Below, piece by piece: positions 36,238 to 45,075 of a DNA stretch of 64,000 nucleotides. The DNA comes from Caldilinea sp. CFX5 (lineage in GTDB: Bacteria; Chloroflexota; Anaerolineae; Caldilineales; Caldilineaceae), in the NCBI GenBank assembly GCA_021405325.1, contig QWII01000010.1, positions 62,001-126,000 of the forward strand, read 5' to 3'. Every line of letters starts with the position of its first letter. The stretch's first letter is position 1. The position numbers and the translations under genes were made by a program. A model generated the notes under the pieces. The model ran no database searches and had not been told where the DNA came from. It saw only the letters and a program-made list of their open reading frames with translations.

Positions 36238-38499
36238 ATGAACCATAAATTCCTTACACCGCTTCTCTTACTGTTTTTCCTCCTGCTCTCCCTGTGGGTC
36301 GTCGTTTTCTTCGTCCATGCCGATCGGCGGCGGGACCAGGCGCCGGCAGTGGAACGCCCACTGCCGCTGGCACAACCGACCAAGCAGGCGAGTACGGCTG
36401 CCGTACCGGTTGTCAATGTGCCAGCGCCAACCGCCGTCGTACAGGAGAATGCCAAGGTTAACAAAGAGACGCCGATCTATACTGATAGCCTGGATGGCGC
36501 CTGGCAGGAGTGGTCTTGGGGCGTCGCCAGTCAACTCGCTGTAACCGACCCGGTTCACAGTGGACGCGCCGCACTGGCCGTCACCTACGACGCGGGGTGG
36601 AGCGCTTTCTATCTCCACACCGACCCAGTGATTGCCGGTAATGACTATGACCTGCTCCGCTTCCGGCTGCATGGCGGCAGCGACGGCGGGCAGCGGGTGC
36701 GCGTTGTTCTGGCCGATGAAAGCACCTCCTTTTTGGCGACCAGCCAGGAAGTTACGGCCAAAGCCAACATCTGGACGTTGGTGGAGATCAAGCTGGCCGA
36801 CTTGGGCGCGCCCCGTGCGATCAGCGGCATTGTCTGGCAGGATGCCACCGGTGACAAACAGCCGACCTTCTACCTGGATGATGTGACGTTGGTTGATCTC
36901 AACCTTCCGCGCGCACCGACGCCGGCGCCACTGGCCGGCCCGCGCCTCAGTGTCAATCTTGCCGCCGAGCGCCGACCGATCAGCCCGGAAATTTACGGCA
37001 TCAACTATGCCGATGAAGCGCTGGCAACGGCAATCAATTTACCGGTGCGTCGCTGGGGCGGCAATGCGACGACACGCTACAACTGGCAACTGGACACGGC
37101 CAACCGCGCCAGTGATTGGTTTTTTGAGAACATCCCGGAAGAGAACGCCAACCCGGCGCAACTGCCCACCGGTTCCGCCGCCGACCGCTTTGTCGAGCAG
37201 GATCGGCGCACCGGCACAAAGACGCTGCTGACCATGCCGCTTATCGGCTGGACCCCGAAAAGTCGAGACGTTGCTTGTGGTTTTAGCGTAGCAAACTATG
37301 GCGCCCAACAGCAGACCGATAGCTGGCGCCCCGAGTGCGGCAATGGCCTGACCGCCGACGGCGACCCCATCACCGGCAACGATCCGACCGACACGAGTGC
37401 GCCGATCGATCCGAGCTTTGTGCAAGGCTGGATCAAGCACTTAACCCAACGCTTTGGCACAGCCGCCGAAGGGGGCGTCGCCTATTACAACCTGGACAAC
37501 GAGCCGATGCTCTGGCATGTCACCCATCGGGATGTTCACCCGGAGCCGGTCGGCTACGATGAGTTGCGCGACCGCACCTATGCTTACGCCGCCGCCATCA
37601 AAGCTGCCGACCCCACGGCCAAAACCTTAGGACCGGCACTCTGGGGCTGGACGGCCTACTTTTACTCGGCGCTTGATTCAACCGCCGGTGATCGCTGGTG
37701 GAAAAAAGCCCCCGATCGCGCCGCACACGGTAACATGCCGCTGACCGCCTGGTATTTACAGCAGATGCAGTTGTATGAACGGGAACAGGGCGTGCGCCTT
37801 TTGGATTATCTTGATTTTCACTACTACCCCCAAGCCTCTGGCGTGGCCCTGGCGCCGGTCGGCGATGCGGCGACGCGTACACTCCGCCTGCGCTCGACCC
37901 GTTCGCTCTGGGATCCAACCTATACCGATGAAAGCTGGATCAACGAGCCGGTGCGCTTGATTCCGCGGATGCGTGAGTGGGTCGATACCTACTATCCCGG
38001 CACCAAGCTGGCAATTGGCGAGTATAACTGGGGGGCGCTGGATCATATCAACGGTGCGCTGGCGCAGGCCGATGTGCTGGGCATCTTTGGTCGCGAGGGC
38101 CTGGATATCGCCTTTCTCTGGGCGCCGCTTACCGCCGATGATCCTTTTGCCTATGCCTTCCGTATCTATGGCAACTATGATGGCGCCGGCAACACCTTTG
38201 GCGACCAGAGCGTCCAGGCCACCAGCAGCGATCAGGACAAACTCGCCATCTATGCCGCCCAACGCAGCAATGATCAGGCTGTCACGATCCTGGTCATCAA
38301 CAAAACCGATGCGGCGTTGACAAGTGATATTGCGATCCAAGGGTTATCCGGCGCTGGTGCGGCGCAGGTCTTTCAATATAGCGCCGACGATTTGCACAAC
38401 ATTCAAGCGTTGCCGGCGCAAGCACTCACAGCGACTGGATTGGCGGCCACCTTCCCTGGTGAATCGCTTACCCTCTTTGTCATCAACGCAACCCGATAA
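36238..38499 (+). CDS. Membrane-anchored GH44-like glycoside hydrolase with N-terminal carbohydrate-binding-like domain
   Basis: 753 residues. N-terminal hydrophobic anchor (about 5-28). Residues about 75-220 form a beta-sandwich resembling carbohydrate-binding modules. The GH44 barrel starts at about 236 (SPEIYGINYADEAL) with RRWGGNATTRYNW, acid/base Glu in YYNLDNEPMLW, and nucleophile Glu in AIGEYNWGA. A short C-terminal beta domain follows. GH44 enzymes cleave beta-1,4-glucans and xyloglucan. In an EPS cluster it probably trims or releases the polymer, which hints at a beta-glucan-like backbone. Confidence 0.88.
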   Translation: MNHKFLTPLLLLFFLLLSLWVVVFFVHADRRRDQAPAVERPLPLAQPTKQASTAAVPVVNVPAPTAVVQENAKVNKETPIYTDSLDGAWQEWSWGVASQLAVTDPVHSGRAALAVTYDAGWSAFYLHTDPVIAGNDYDLLRFRLHGGSDGGQRVRVVLADESTSFLATSQEVTAKANIWTLVEIKLADLGAPRAISGIVWQDATGDKQPTFYLDDVTLVDLNLPRAPTPAPLAGPRLSVNLAAERRPISPEIYGINYADEALATAINLPVRRWGGNATTRYNWQLDTANRASDWFFENIPEENANPAQLPTGSAADRFVEQDRRTGTKTLLTMPLIGWTPKSRDVACGFSVANYGAQQQTDSWRPECGNGLTADGDPITGNDPTDTSAPIDPSFVQGWIKHLTQRFGTAAEGGVAYYNLDNEPMLWHVTHRDVHPEPVGYDELRDRTYAYAAAIKAADPTAKTLGPALWGWTAYFYSALDSTAGDRWWKKAPDRAAHGNMPLTAWYLQQMQLYEREQGVRLLDYLDFHYYPQASGVALAPVGDAATRTLRLRSTRSLWDPTYTDESWINEPVRLIPRMREWVDTYYPGTKLAIGEYNWGALDHINGALAQADVLGIFGREGLDIAFLWAPLTADDPFAYAFRIYGNYDGAGNTFGDQSVQATSSDQDKLAIYAAQRSNDQAVTILVINKTDAALTSDIAIQGLSGAGAAQVFQYSADDLHNIQALPAQALTATGLAATFPGESLTLFVINATR

Positions 38500-38501
38500 A
38501 A

Positions 38502-38570
38502 TTCACCACCAAGGCGCGAAGTTCATGAAGGGCGTAAGTATATCTTCGTAAACTTCGCACCTTGGTGGTG
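38502..38570. repeat. 22-bp inverted repeat (two mismatches)
   Basis: TTCACCACCAAGGCGCGAAG... faces CTTCGCACCTTGGTGGTGA... across about 27 bp. The AAGGCGCGAAGTT core resembles AAAGGCGCAAAGTT at 58932, suggesting a dispersed family. Confidence 0.65.
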
Positions 38571-38587
38571 AGGGAAAGATATTGACG

Positions 38588-40096
38588 ATGATTGATGCTT
38601 TTCGCAACGAATTACCCTGGCTGACGGTCCGGCAGCAACAACAGCGAGCGGCCATCATTTGGTGGCTCTGGTTTGGCGCGCTGATGGGCGTAACAGCGCT
38701 GACGGCGCTCTTTATGCTCTATATCAAGCCGGCGCCGGCGCCGCTGGGATTGGTGGCCGCGCTAGGGTTGGTGGCAGCCATTGCCTATCGACCGCGCTAT
38801 GGCATCTACTTGATTCTCTTTGCCAGCCTGATGGGCGATTCATTGCTGCTGCCCGCCTACCCTTTTGTCAAAAATTTCTCTAGCGCCGAGTCGCTGCTTT
38901 ACATCAACAGCGCCTTGATCTTCAGCCCGCTGGAGCTTTGCCTGGTGCTGGTGTTGGTGCTGTGGCTGGGGAAAGCGGCGATGCGCCGGCAGGTCAACTT
39001 TATTACCGGGACGCTCTTTGGGCCGGCGATGCTCTTTATCAGTTTTCTCATCCTGGGTCTACTCTATGGGTTGGGGACAGGGGGCAATGCCAACGTGGCG
39101 CTGTGGGAAGTGCGCCCGATCTTCTATCTTTTTTTGATGCTCGTTTTCGTAAGTAACCTGTCACGGAAAACCGCGCATTTTTCGACTATGATATGGGCCA
39201 GCATGATCGCGCTGGGCATTGAGGGCATTGCCGGCAGCTACTATTACTTTGCTGTCCTAGGGATGAATCTGAGCCTGGTGGAACGAATCACCGAGCATTC
39301 GGCGGCGATTCACATGAACACGCTTTTTGTACTGATCGCAGCCAGTTGGCTCTATAAAGCGTCGCCGGCTAAACGCTGGCTGTTATTGTTTCTGGCGCCG
39401 CCGGTTCTCTTGACCTATCTGGCAACCCAACGGCGCGCCGCCTTTTTGTCGCTGGGCATTGCGCTGGTGTTGATGGTGCTGCTTTTGTACAAAGAGAACC
39501 GGCGTCTCTTCTGGCGACTGGCGCCGGTGGCAGGGTTGGTTGGGGTGCTTTATATCGGCGTCTTTTGGAACAGCAATAGTGCGCTGGCCTTACCGGTACA
39601 GGCGATCCGGTCGGTGGTTGCGCCGCAACAGGGCAGCAACGATGCCCTTTCCAATCTCTATCGCGAGATTGAAAATGACAATGTCAGTTTTACGATTCAC
39701 CTGGCGCCGTTGACCGGGGTGGGCTTTGGCAACAAATTTCATATCATCCGCCAGATGCCGGACATTAGTTTCTTTGTCTGGTGGGAATACATCGTTCACA
39801 ACTCGATCTTCTGGATCTGGATGAAAACCGGCGTCTTTGGCTTTCTGGCCATGCTCTTTCTGGTCGGCAACGGCATTATGACCGGGGCGCGCCTGCTGGA
39901 TCGGCTCAAAGATCCCGACCAGAAGGCGATTGCGTTGACGGCAACTTTATATGTGGTTATGCACTTTTTATATGCCTATGCCGATATGTCATGGGATAAC
40001 CAGAGCATGGTCTATATGGGCACCATGCTAGGCATTATCAACGCGCTGGACTATGCGACTCGTGCAGCGCCAACGATGACAGAGGAAATGCAATGA
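38588..40096 (+). CDS. O-antigen polymerase/ligase-like membrane protein (Wzy-like)
   Basis: 502 residues from ATG 38588 (TTG 38582 is an alternative). About 11-12 membrane segments and a large loop around 340-400 with a conserved-looking HLAPLTGVGFGNKFH region, the layout of Wzy/WaaL proteins. It probably polymerises repeat units at the outer face of the membrane. Its stop overlaps the next gene's start (ATGA). Confidence 0.82.
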   Translation: MIDAFRNELPWLTVRQQQQRAAIIWWLWFGALMGVTALTALFMLYIKPAPAPLGLVAALGLVAAIAYRPRYGIYLILFASLMGDSLLLPAYPFVKNFSSAESLLYINSALIFSPLELCLVLVLVLWLGKAAMRRQVNFITGTLFGPAMLFISFLILGLLYGLGTGGNANVALWEVRPIFYLFLMLVFVSNLSRKTAHFSTMIWASMIALGIEGIAGSYYYFAVLGMNLSLVERITEHSAAIHMNTLFVLIAASWLYKASPAKRWLLLFLAPPVLLTYLATQRRAAFLSLGIALVLMVLLLYKENRRLFWRLAPVAGLVGVLYIGVFWNSNSALALPVQAIRSVVAPQQGSNDALSNLYREIENDNVSFTIHLAPLTGVGFGNKFHIIRQMPDISFFVWWEYIVHNSIFWIWMKTGVFGFLAMLFLVGNGIMTGARLLDRLKDPDQKAIALTATLYVVMHFLYAYADMSWDNQSMVYMGTMLGIINALDYATRAAPTMTEEMQ

Positions 40097-40731
40097 AACG
40101 CCTGTGGCACTTGTTCCGCAGCGAAACCGATCAATTCCACCTCCGGCTGCAACTGGCGCACCTGGGGATGTGGCCCCTACCACCTCATGTGGGAACAAGA
40201 TTGCGGGTCTATCTCCTGCGCATGGCCGGTTTTCAGATCGGTCACGGCACGGTGATGTGGGGTACGCCGACGATTACCGGCGGCGGCGATCTGTATAAAC
40301 GCCTGCTCATCGGGCGTGATTGTTGGTTTAATGTGGGTTGCTTTTTTAACCTGGGCGCCACGATTACGATTGGGGATCGAGTGGCTTTTGGTCATCAAGT
40401 GATGGTGATGACGGACAGTCACGCCATCGGCGACCGGCACCGACGGGCCGGCCCGCTGGCGGCGTTGTCGGTTCAAATCGGTGACGGCGCCTGGGTGGGT
40501 GCACGGGCGACGATTCTGCCCGGCGTCACCATCGGTGAAGGAGCGGTGGTAGCAGCAGGGGCGGTAGTCACCAAGTCGGTGGCGCCCCATCTCCTGGTCG
40601 GCGGCGTGCCGGCCCGACCGATTCGTGAATTGGCGGAGGATTCGCATGAACAGCATCCAGAGTTCCCCCAGCTATCTGCCCCCAGCGGCGCCGGCCGCGC
40701 CACAAAAGCGCGCGTCTATGAAGCCGTATGA
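40093..40731 (+). CDS. Hexapeptide-repeat acyltransferase
   Basis: 212 residues. Left-handed beta-helix repeats (LLIGRDCWFNVGC, ATITIGDRVAFGH, VQIGDGAWVGARATILPGVTIGE) with the active His in MVMTDSHAIG. The C-terminal VVTKSVAPHLLVGGVPARPIR is the WbbJ/maltose-acetyltransferase end. It probably O-acetylates an EPS sugar. The ATGA start is coupled to the polymerase gene and its 3' end overlaps the next acyltransferase by 86 nt. Confidence 0.88.
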   Translation: MKRLWHLFRSETDQFHLRLQLAHLGMWPLPPHVGTRLRVYLLRMAGFQIGHGTVMWGTPTITGGGDLYKRLLIGRDCWFNVGCFFNLGATITIGDRVAFGHQVMVMTDSHAIGDRHRRAGPLAALSVQIGDGAWVGARATILPGVTIGEGAVVAAGAVVTKSVAPHLLVGGVPARPIRELAEDSHEQHPEFPQLSAPSGAGRATKARVYEAV

Positions 40732-41254
40732 GATCTGGCAGAACGGCTGGGCGGTTCTACGCGCCTATTGGTATCTGCGCACGGCCAGTCAAGTTGGGCG
40801 CAAAGTGCGGATTTGGGGCCATCCATCCATCCAAAATCGCGGGGTGATGCAAATTGGCGAACGGGTACAGTTAGTCTCGACTATTGCCACCACCGAACTG
40901 GTGACAGAAGCAGGCGGGCGCTTAGAGATTGGCGACGGCGCTTTTATCAACTATGGTTGTTCCATTGCCGCCACCCAACTGGTGCGCATCGGGCCGCGCT
41001 GCAATCTTGGCACCTATGTCATTATGATGGACAACGACTTTCACCGCCTGGAGCCGGAACAGCGCAACGAGTATCCCGAATCGGCGCCGATTGTGTTGGA
41101 AGAAAATGTCTGGTTGGGGGCGCGGGTGATTGTGTTGCGTGGCGTCACCATTGGCGCCGACAGCGTAATTGGCGCCGGCAGCGTCGTCACGCGCAACATC
41201 CCGGCGCGCACGGTAGCGGCGGGCGTCCCAGCGAAGGTCATTCGGCAATTATAA
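40646..41254 (+). CDS. Hexapeptide-repeat acyltransferase
   Basis: 202 residues from ATG 40646, with GGCGGAGG upstream. Hexapeptide repeats run through the protein; the catalytic His is in MMDNDFHRLEPE and the end, NIPARTVAAGVPAKVIRQL, is typical. Second of three such enzymes, so the polymer may be acylated at several positions or with different acyl groups. The first ~35 residues are Pro/Ser-rich and lie within the overlap. Confidence 0.88.
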   Translation: MNSIQSSPSYLPPAAPAAPQKRASMKPYEIWQNGWAVLRAYWYLRTASQVGRKVRIWGHPSIQNRGVMQIGERVQLVSTIATTELVTEAGGRLEIGDGAFINYGCSIAATQLVRIGPRCNLGTYVIMMDNDFHRLEPEQRNEYPESAPIVLEENVWLGARVIVLRGVTIGADSVIGAGSVVTRNIPARTVAAGVPAKVIRQL

Positions 41255-41259
41255 AATGC

Positions 41260-41311
41260 GCCGGTCACATTGGAAGGGCACGCTATAGCGTGCCCTTCCA
41301 ATGTGACCGGC
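41260..41311. repeat. 52-bp perfect palindrome without loop
   Basis: 26-bp arms meet directly at 41285/41286. Starts GCCGGTCACATTGGAAGG and ends with its complement. It lies between an acyltransferase and a glycosyltransferase in the EPS operon and would form a very stable hairpin in the transcript. Confidence 0.85.
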
Positions 41312-41332
41312 TGAAGCGACAAAGGCAGGAAA

Positions 41333-42367
41333 ATGGTCGGCATCAGCATTGTTTTGCCCACCTATAACCGATTAGCGCAACTGCAAAGAGTTTTGGCTGG
41401 CCTGTCGGCACAAAGTTATCCGTTGACGGCCTTTGAAGTAGTGATCGTCGCCGACGGCGCCACCGATGGCACCAACGACTTCTTACAGTCGTACAGTGGG
41501 CCTTTACAGGTACGTTCGTTTGTACAGCCCAATGGCGGGGCGGCGGCAGCGCGCAACCGCGGGCTACAAATGGCCCAAGGCGAGCTAATCATCTTCCTTG
41601 ACGATGACGTGACGCCGGAGCCGCAACTGGTGGCCGAACATGTGGCGACACACCAGCAACAGCAGGGCGATGTCGTTGTCTTAGGCCCGATGTTGACGCC
41701 GCCGGATGTCACCCTCAAACCCTGGGTACGCTGGGAACAGGCGATGTTGTACAAACAATATGCTGACATTGCCGCCGGTCGTTGGGCGCCGACAGCGCGT
41801 CAGTTTTACACGGGGAATGCGTCGGTGGCGCATCGCCATCTGCTGGCGGTCGGCGGCTTTGACACCACCTTCCGGCGCGCCGAAGATGTGGAGTTGGCCT
41901 ATCGTCTGGCCGATCGGGGTTTGACCTTTCTCTTCAACGATCAGGCCATTGGCTATCACTACGCTGACCGCAGCTTTGCTTCGTGGTTACAAACGCCCTA
42001 TGCCTACGGGCGCAATGATGTGATCTTCACGCGGGATCGCGGTCAACAGTGGTTGTTGCCGACGGTGATGCAGGAATTCCAGCAGCGCCACCGCTTTATT
42101 AAAGCCTTGACCCAACTCTGTCTCTCGCGCAAGAAGCTCAGTGGGGCAATGGTGCAGGGGCTACGACAGGCAGCAGCCGGCAGCGACGCCTTAGGCAAAA
42201 CGACGATGGCGAATCGCTGCTATAGCGGTATTTTCAATCTCCTCTATTATCAAGGTATCGCCGACGAATTGTCGGGTCGCCAGGCCTTTTTCGCGTTGGT
42301 GCAACAGGGTGCGCCAGGTGCGACTGTAACAGAAGCGTCGCCTGTTTTTTCTTTTGAAGGAAAATGA
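41333..42367 (+). CDS. Family 2 glycosyltransferase
   Basis: 344 residues. GT-A fold with SIVLPTYNRLAQLQRVL, the NGGAAAARNRGL segment, IIFLDDDVTPEP as metal-binding motif, and a later RRAEDVELAYRL acceptor-side motif with the catalytic-base Asp region. It adds a sugar to the lipid-linked repeat unit. Its stop overlaps the next start (ATGA). Confidence 0.92.
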   Translation: MVGISIVLPTYNRLAQLQRVLAGLSAQSYPLTAFEVVIVADGATDGTNDFLQSYSGPLQVRSFVQPNGGAAAARNRGLQMAQGELIIFLDDDVTPEPQLVAEHVATHQQQQGDVVVLGPMLTPPDVTLKPWVRWEQAMLYKQYADIAAGRWAPTARQFYTGNASVAHRHLLAVGGFDTTFRRAEDVELAYRLADRGLTFLFNDQAIGYHYADRSFASWLQTPYAYGRNDVIFTRDRGQQWLLPTVMQEFQQRHRFIKALTQLCLSRKKLSGAMVQGLRQAAAGSDALGKTTMANRCYSGIFNLLYYQGIADELSGRQAFFALVQQGAPGATVTEASPVFSFEGK

Positions 42368-42987
42368 CGATGTGGAATCGCTTTAAGCAGGATGCACTCC
42401 GCTGGGTTGTGCCAGGGGAAATTGCCGACCCGTCCGTATTGACCTGGCCGCTACTGTTGCAATTGCTCCTTCGTCATCCTTCCCTGCGCGCTATGGCCTG
42501 GTTTCGGCTGGCTTGTTGGTGTAAGGGCAGGCGGATTCCCCTGGTGGTGGGGCCAATCCACCGTTGGCTCTTCTTCCGCTTTGGTTTGGAGTTGGGCGGC
42601 GACATTGAGGGGGGGCTTTACATCGCACACCCGGTCGGCACGGTGATCAATGCCCGCCATATCGGGCGCAACTGTAGCGTCATTGCCGCTGTTACTGTGG
42701 GGATGCGCAATGAATGGGTCTTTCCGGTGATTGGCAATGGCGTCTTTATCGGCGCCGGGGCGCGTGTGCTGGGCGATCTGCGGGTTGGTGACAACGCCAA
42801 GATCGGCGCCAATACCGTTGTATTAAGCGACATTCCGGCTAGTGCGACGGCGGTTGGCGTCCCGGCGCGTGTGATCAAGATTGAGGGCGCTGATCGATTA
42901 ACGAGCGGTCATTGTACCGATGCTCATCCGTTTGATTCTCAGCGCAATGGGCAAGTGAAGCAGTCTTTGAGTACAGTTCATGCGTAA
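42364..42987 (+). CDS. Serine acetyltransferase-like hexapeptide acyltransferase
   Basis: 207 residues. A helical N-terminal part resembles CysE-type transferases. The beta-helix holds GLYIAHPVGTVINARHIG, with the active His, and VFIGAGARVLGDLRVGDNAKIGANTVV. In this context an O-acetyltransferase for EPS sugars is more likely than cysteine synthesis. Coupled to the glycosyltransferase before it and overlapping the next gene by 8 nt. Confidence 0.85.
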   Translation: MTMWNRFKQDALRWVVPGEIADPSVLTWPLLLQLLLRHPSLRAMAWFRLACWCKGRRIPLVVGPIHRWLFFRFGLELGGDIEGGLYIAHPVGTVINARHIGRNCSVIAAVTVGMRNEWVFPVIGNGVFIGAGARVLGDLRVGDNAKIGANTVVLSDIPASATAVGVPARVIKIEGADRLTSGHCTDAHPFDSQRNGQVKQSLSTVHA

Positions 42988-43870
42988 CTTTACGATTGCA
43001 GTCTTTATTTTTTGCTGCGCCTGGATCGGCTACCGTTATGCGCAAGGGATCGCACCAACCCCGAATGCGCTACAGCCGGCCTTGGCGCAGTCTATCACCA
43101 CGAACGATGTGATTGGGAACGATGCGCCTGGGGCAGCGCAAGCTGGCGCCAAGCCAACGGTCGCGCCCCTGTTTCGTGACCCGACGAGGGTAGCCGCGAC
43201 GCCAACGTCGGGACCGGACCAGACGCCGACGCGTACCTTACGGCCCACGGCACAACCGCTCACCGCGCCGACCGTCCTCCCAAATTTGTTACGGCCCGCT
43301 TACCCGGAGATGATGATCTACGACGATGAACTCAATCCCAATTGGAGCATTGAGCAGAGTACGGATACTCAGGTCAATCTGTGGGATAATTCGCTTTGGT
43401 TTCAGCGCTTTGAGCCGACGCGAGAGCGTACCAGCGGCGCCACCACCATCGCCGTCGCACCGCAGGCCGATTTCAGTGCGATCTTTTTCACCGTGCGACC
43501 AGAGAGCACGGCGGTCTATGAGCGGCGGCAGGTATTGGGCGTCAGTTTCTGGCTCAACAGCGGCAGCAACGGCATCGCCACCGATGAGTTGGCGGTAGCG
43601 ATGGCCGGCAGCAATGAACTGCCCTACTGGTCGGCTATCGATCGATCCGTCTTTCCCGACGACTCCGGCGCCTTTTCCGAAACCCGACTCTACTTTCTCA
43701 AGATCAATCGCACAATTCCGGCCAACACTTGGGTCAATCTTGTCCTCTGGCTGGATGATCTCGAATTTGACCCACCCTATCGCTATGTCACCGGCTTCTA
43801 CATCAAACATGACATCGGCTTCCGCAACACCTATTATATCGATCAAGTGGCGCTCTTGATGGCGCCGTGA
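42980..43870 (+). CDS. Secreted protein of unknown function, carbohydrate-binding-like
   Basis: 296 residues with an N-terminal signal/anchor (TIAVFIFCCAWIGYRYA), then about 80 residues rich in Thr, Pro and Ala. The C-terminal ~190 residues form a predicted beta-sandwich (LWDNSLWFQRFEP, then YYIDQVALLM) resembling the N-terminal module of the GH44 protein in this cluster (FYLDDVTLVDL). It may hold the polymer at the surface. No enzyme motif seen. Confidence 0.7.
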   Translation: MRNFTIAVFIFCCAWIGYRYAQGIAPTPNALQPALAQSITTNDVIGNDAPGAAQAGAKPTVAPLFRDPTRVAATPTSGPDQTPTRTLRPTAQPLTAPTVLPNLLRPAYPEMMIYDDELNPNWSIEQSTDTQVNLWDNSLWFQRFEPTRERTSGATTIAVAPQADFSAIFFTVRPESTAVYERRQVLGVSFWLNSGSNGIATDELAVAMAGSNELPYWSAIDRSVFPDDSGAFSETRLYFLKINRTIPANTWVNLVLWLDDLEFDPPYRYVTGFYIKHDIGFRNTYYIDQVALLMAP

Positions 43871-45072
43871 GGCAGATGATGACACAACCGCAACGCTACA
43901 CCTTTGGTTTTCTCTTGGAGCAAACCCTGGGCCATCGCACGCACAGTCAAAACTTACAGGCCAATGTGCCGAAAGATCCAACCATTCGACCCGTTTGGGA
44001 GCCGATTGAATGGAATCTGACAGGATTGGGCGCCCATATCCCAGTGTACAATAGCAACTGGACAGTACGCGCTGGGTTGCGCGCACGCCGGGCGCTCCGG
44101 CAAATTCCGCGGCAAAACCGGCTCGACGCACTCTTTGTGCATACCCAGGTGCCGGCAGTGTTGCTGGCCGATTGGATGAAACGGCTGCCAACCATCGTTT
44201 CATTGGACGCCACGCCGCGACAGTATGATGCCCTAGGCGCTTACTATGCGCATAACGCTGGCCCCGGCTGGCTGGAAATGTTGAAATGGCGGGCCAATGT
44301 GCGTTGCTTTCAGCAGGCGCATAAGATTGTCGCCTGGTCACAGTGGACAAAGGCGGGCTTGATCGCTGAGTACGGCGTGCCAACAGAGAAGATCGTGGTG
44401 ATTCCGCCGGGAGTTAATACCAAGGAATGGAGACGTTCATCACCACAAACGCCGACGACTGCCGGTCAAAACGAGCCGGTTAAGCTTCTCTTTGTTGGCG
44501 GCGACTTGCAACGCAAAGGCGGCGAACTGCTCTTGCAAGCATTTCGCTTGTTGCGTCAGGAACAGGCTCAGCGCAGCGACCAGACAGGGAGCGCCATCGA
44601 GTTGCATTTAGTCACCCGTGATCCGGTGGCGGCTGAATCAGGGCTATTTGTCTACAACAACATGCAGCCCAATAGCGCGCCGCTCAAAGCATTGTTTCAT
44701 AGCGCTGATATTTTTTGCCTACCAACTTATGGCGACTGTTTGCCGATGGTGTTGTCGGAAGCAGGCGCGGCCGAATTGCCGGCAGTCGCCACCAATGTGG
44801 CGGGTATTGGCGAGATCGTCAAAGATGGCGAAACCGGGTTGCTCATCCCGACCGGTGATGTGCCGGCGTTGACCAAGGCGCTGCGCACGCTAATTGAAAA
44901 TCCCAGCTTGCGGCGAACCCAAGGCGCCGAGGCAGCCAGGTTAGTGCAACGGGAGTTCGACGCCGAACGCAACACGGAGCGTTTGCTCACGCTGATGAAA
45001 CAGTCTGTTATCAGCCAAGCAACCAGCGCCAGATCGCTGTCGTCGTTACACAAAGCGCCATCGGCCCAGTAG
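43867..45072 (+). CDS. Family 4 glycosyltransferase
   Basis: 401 residues from GTG 43867 (GTGA overlap); ATG 43876 is also plausible. GT-B fold: IVVIPPGVNTKEW, then LFVGGDLQRKGGELLLQAFRLL, and the E-x7-E block LVLSEAGAAELP region. Retaining transfer to a lipid-linked acceptor expected. Confidence 0.9.
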   Translation: MRQMMTQPQRYTFGFLLEQTLGHRTHSQNLQANVPKDPTIRPVWEPIEWNLTGLGAHIPVYNSNWTVRAGLRARRALRQIPRQNRLDALFVHTQVPAVLLADWMKRLPTIVSLDATPRQYDALGAYYAHNAGPGWLEMLKWRANVRCFQQAHKIVAWSQWTKAGLIAEYGVPTEKIVVIPPGVNTKEWRRSSPQTPTTAGQNEPVKLLFVGGDLQRKGGELLLQAFRLLRQEQAQRSDQTGSAIELHLVTRDPVAAESGLFVYNNMQPNSAPLKALFHSADIFCLPTYGDCLPMVLSEAGAAELPAVATNVAGIGEIVKDGETGLLIPTGDVPALTKALRTLIENPSLRRTQGAEAARLVQREFDAERNTERLLTLMKQSVISQATSARSLSSLHKAPSAQ

Positions 45073-45075
45073 GAA

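Noticed and set aside
43289..44383. - strand frame of 364 codons opposite the secreted protein and GT4 genes
   Set aside because: Spans two well-supported + strand genes and their coupled junction; no domain features.
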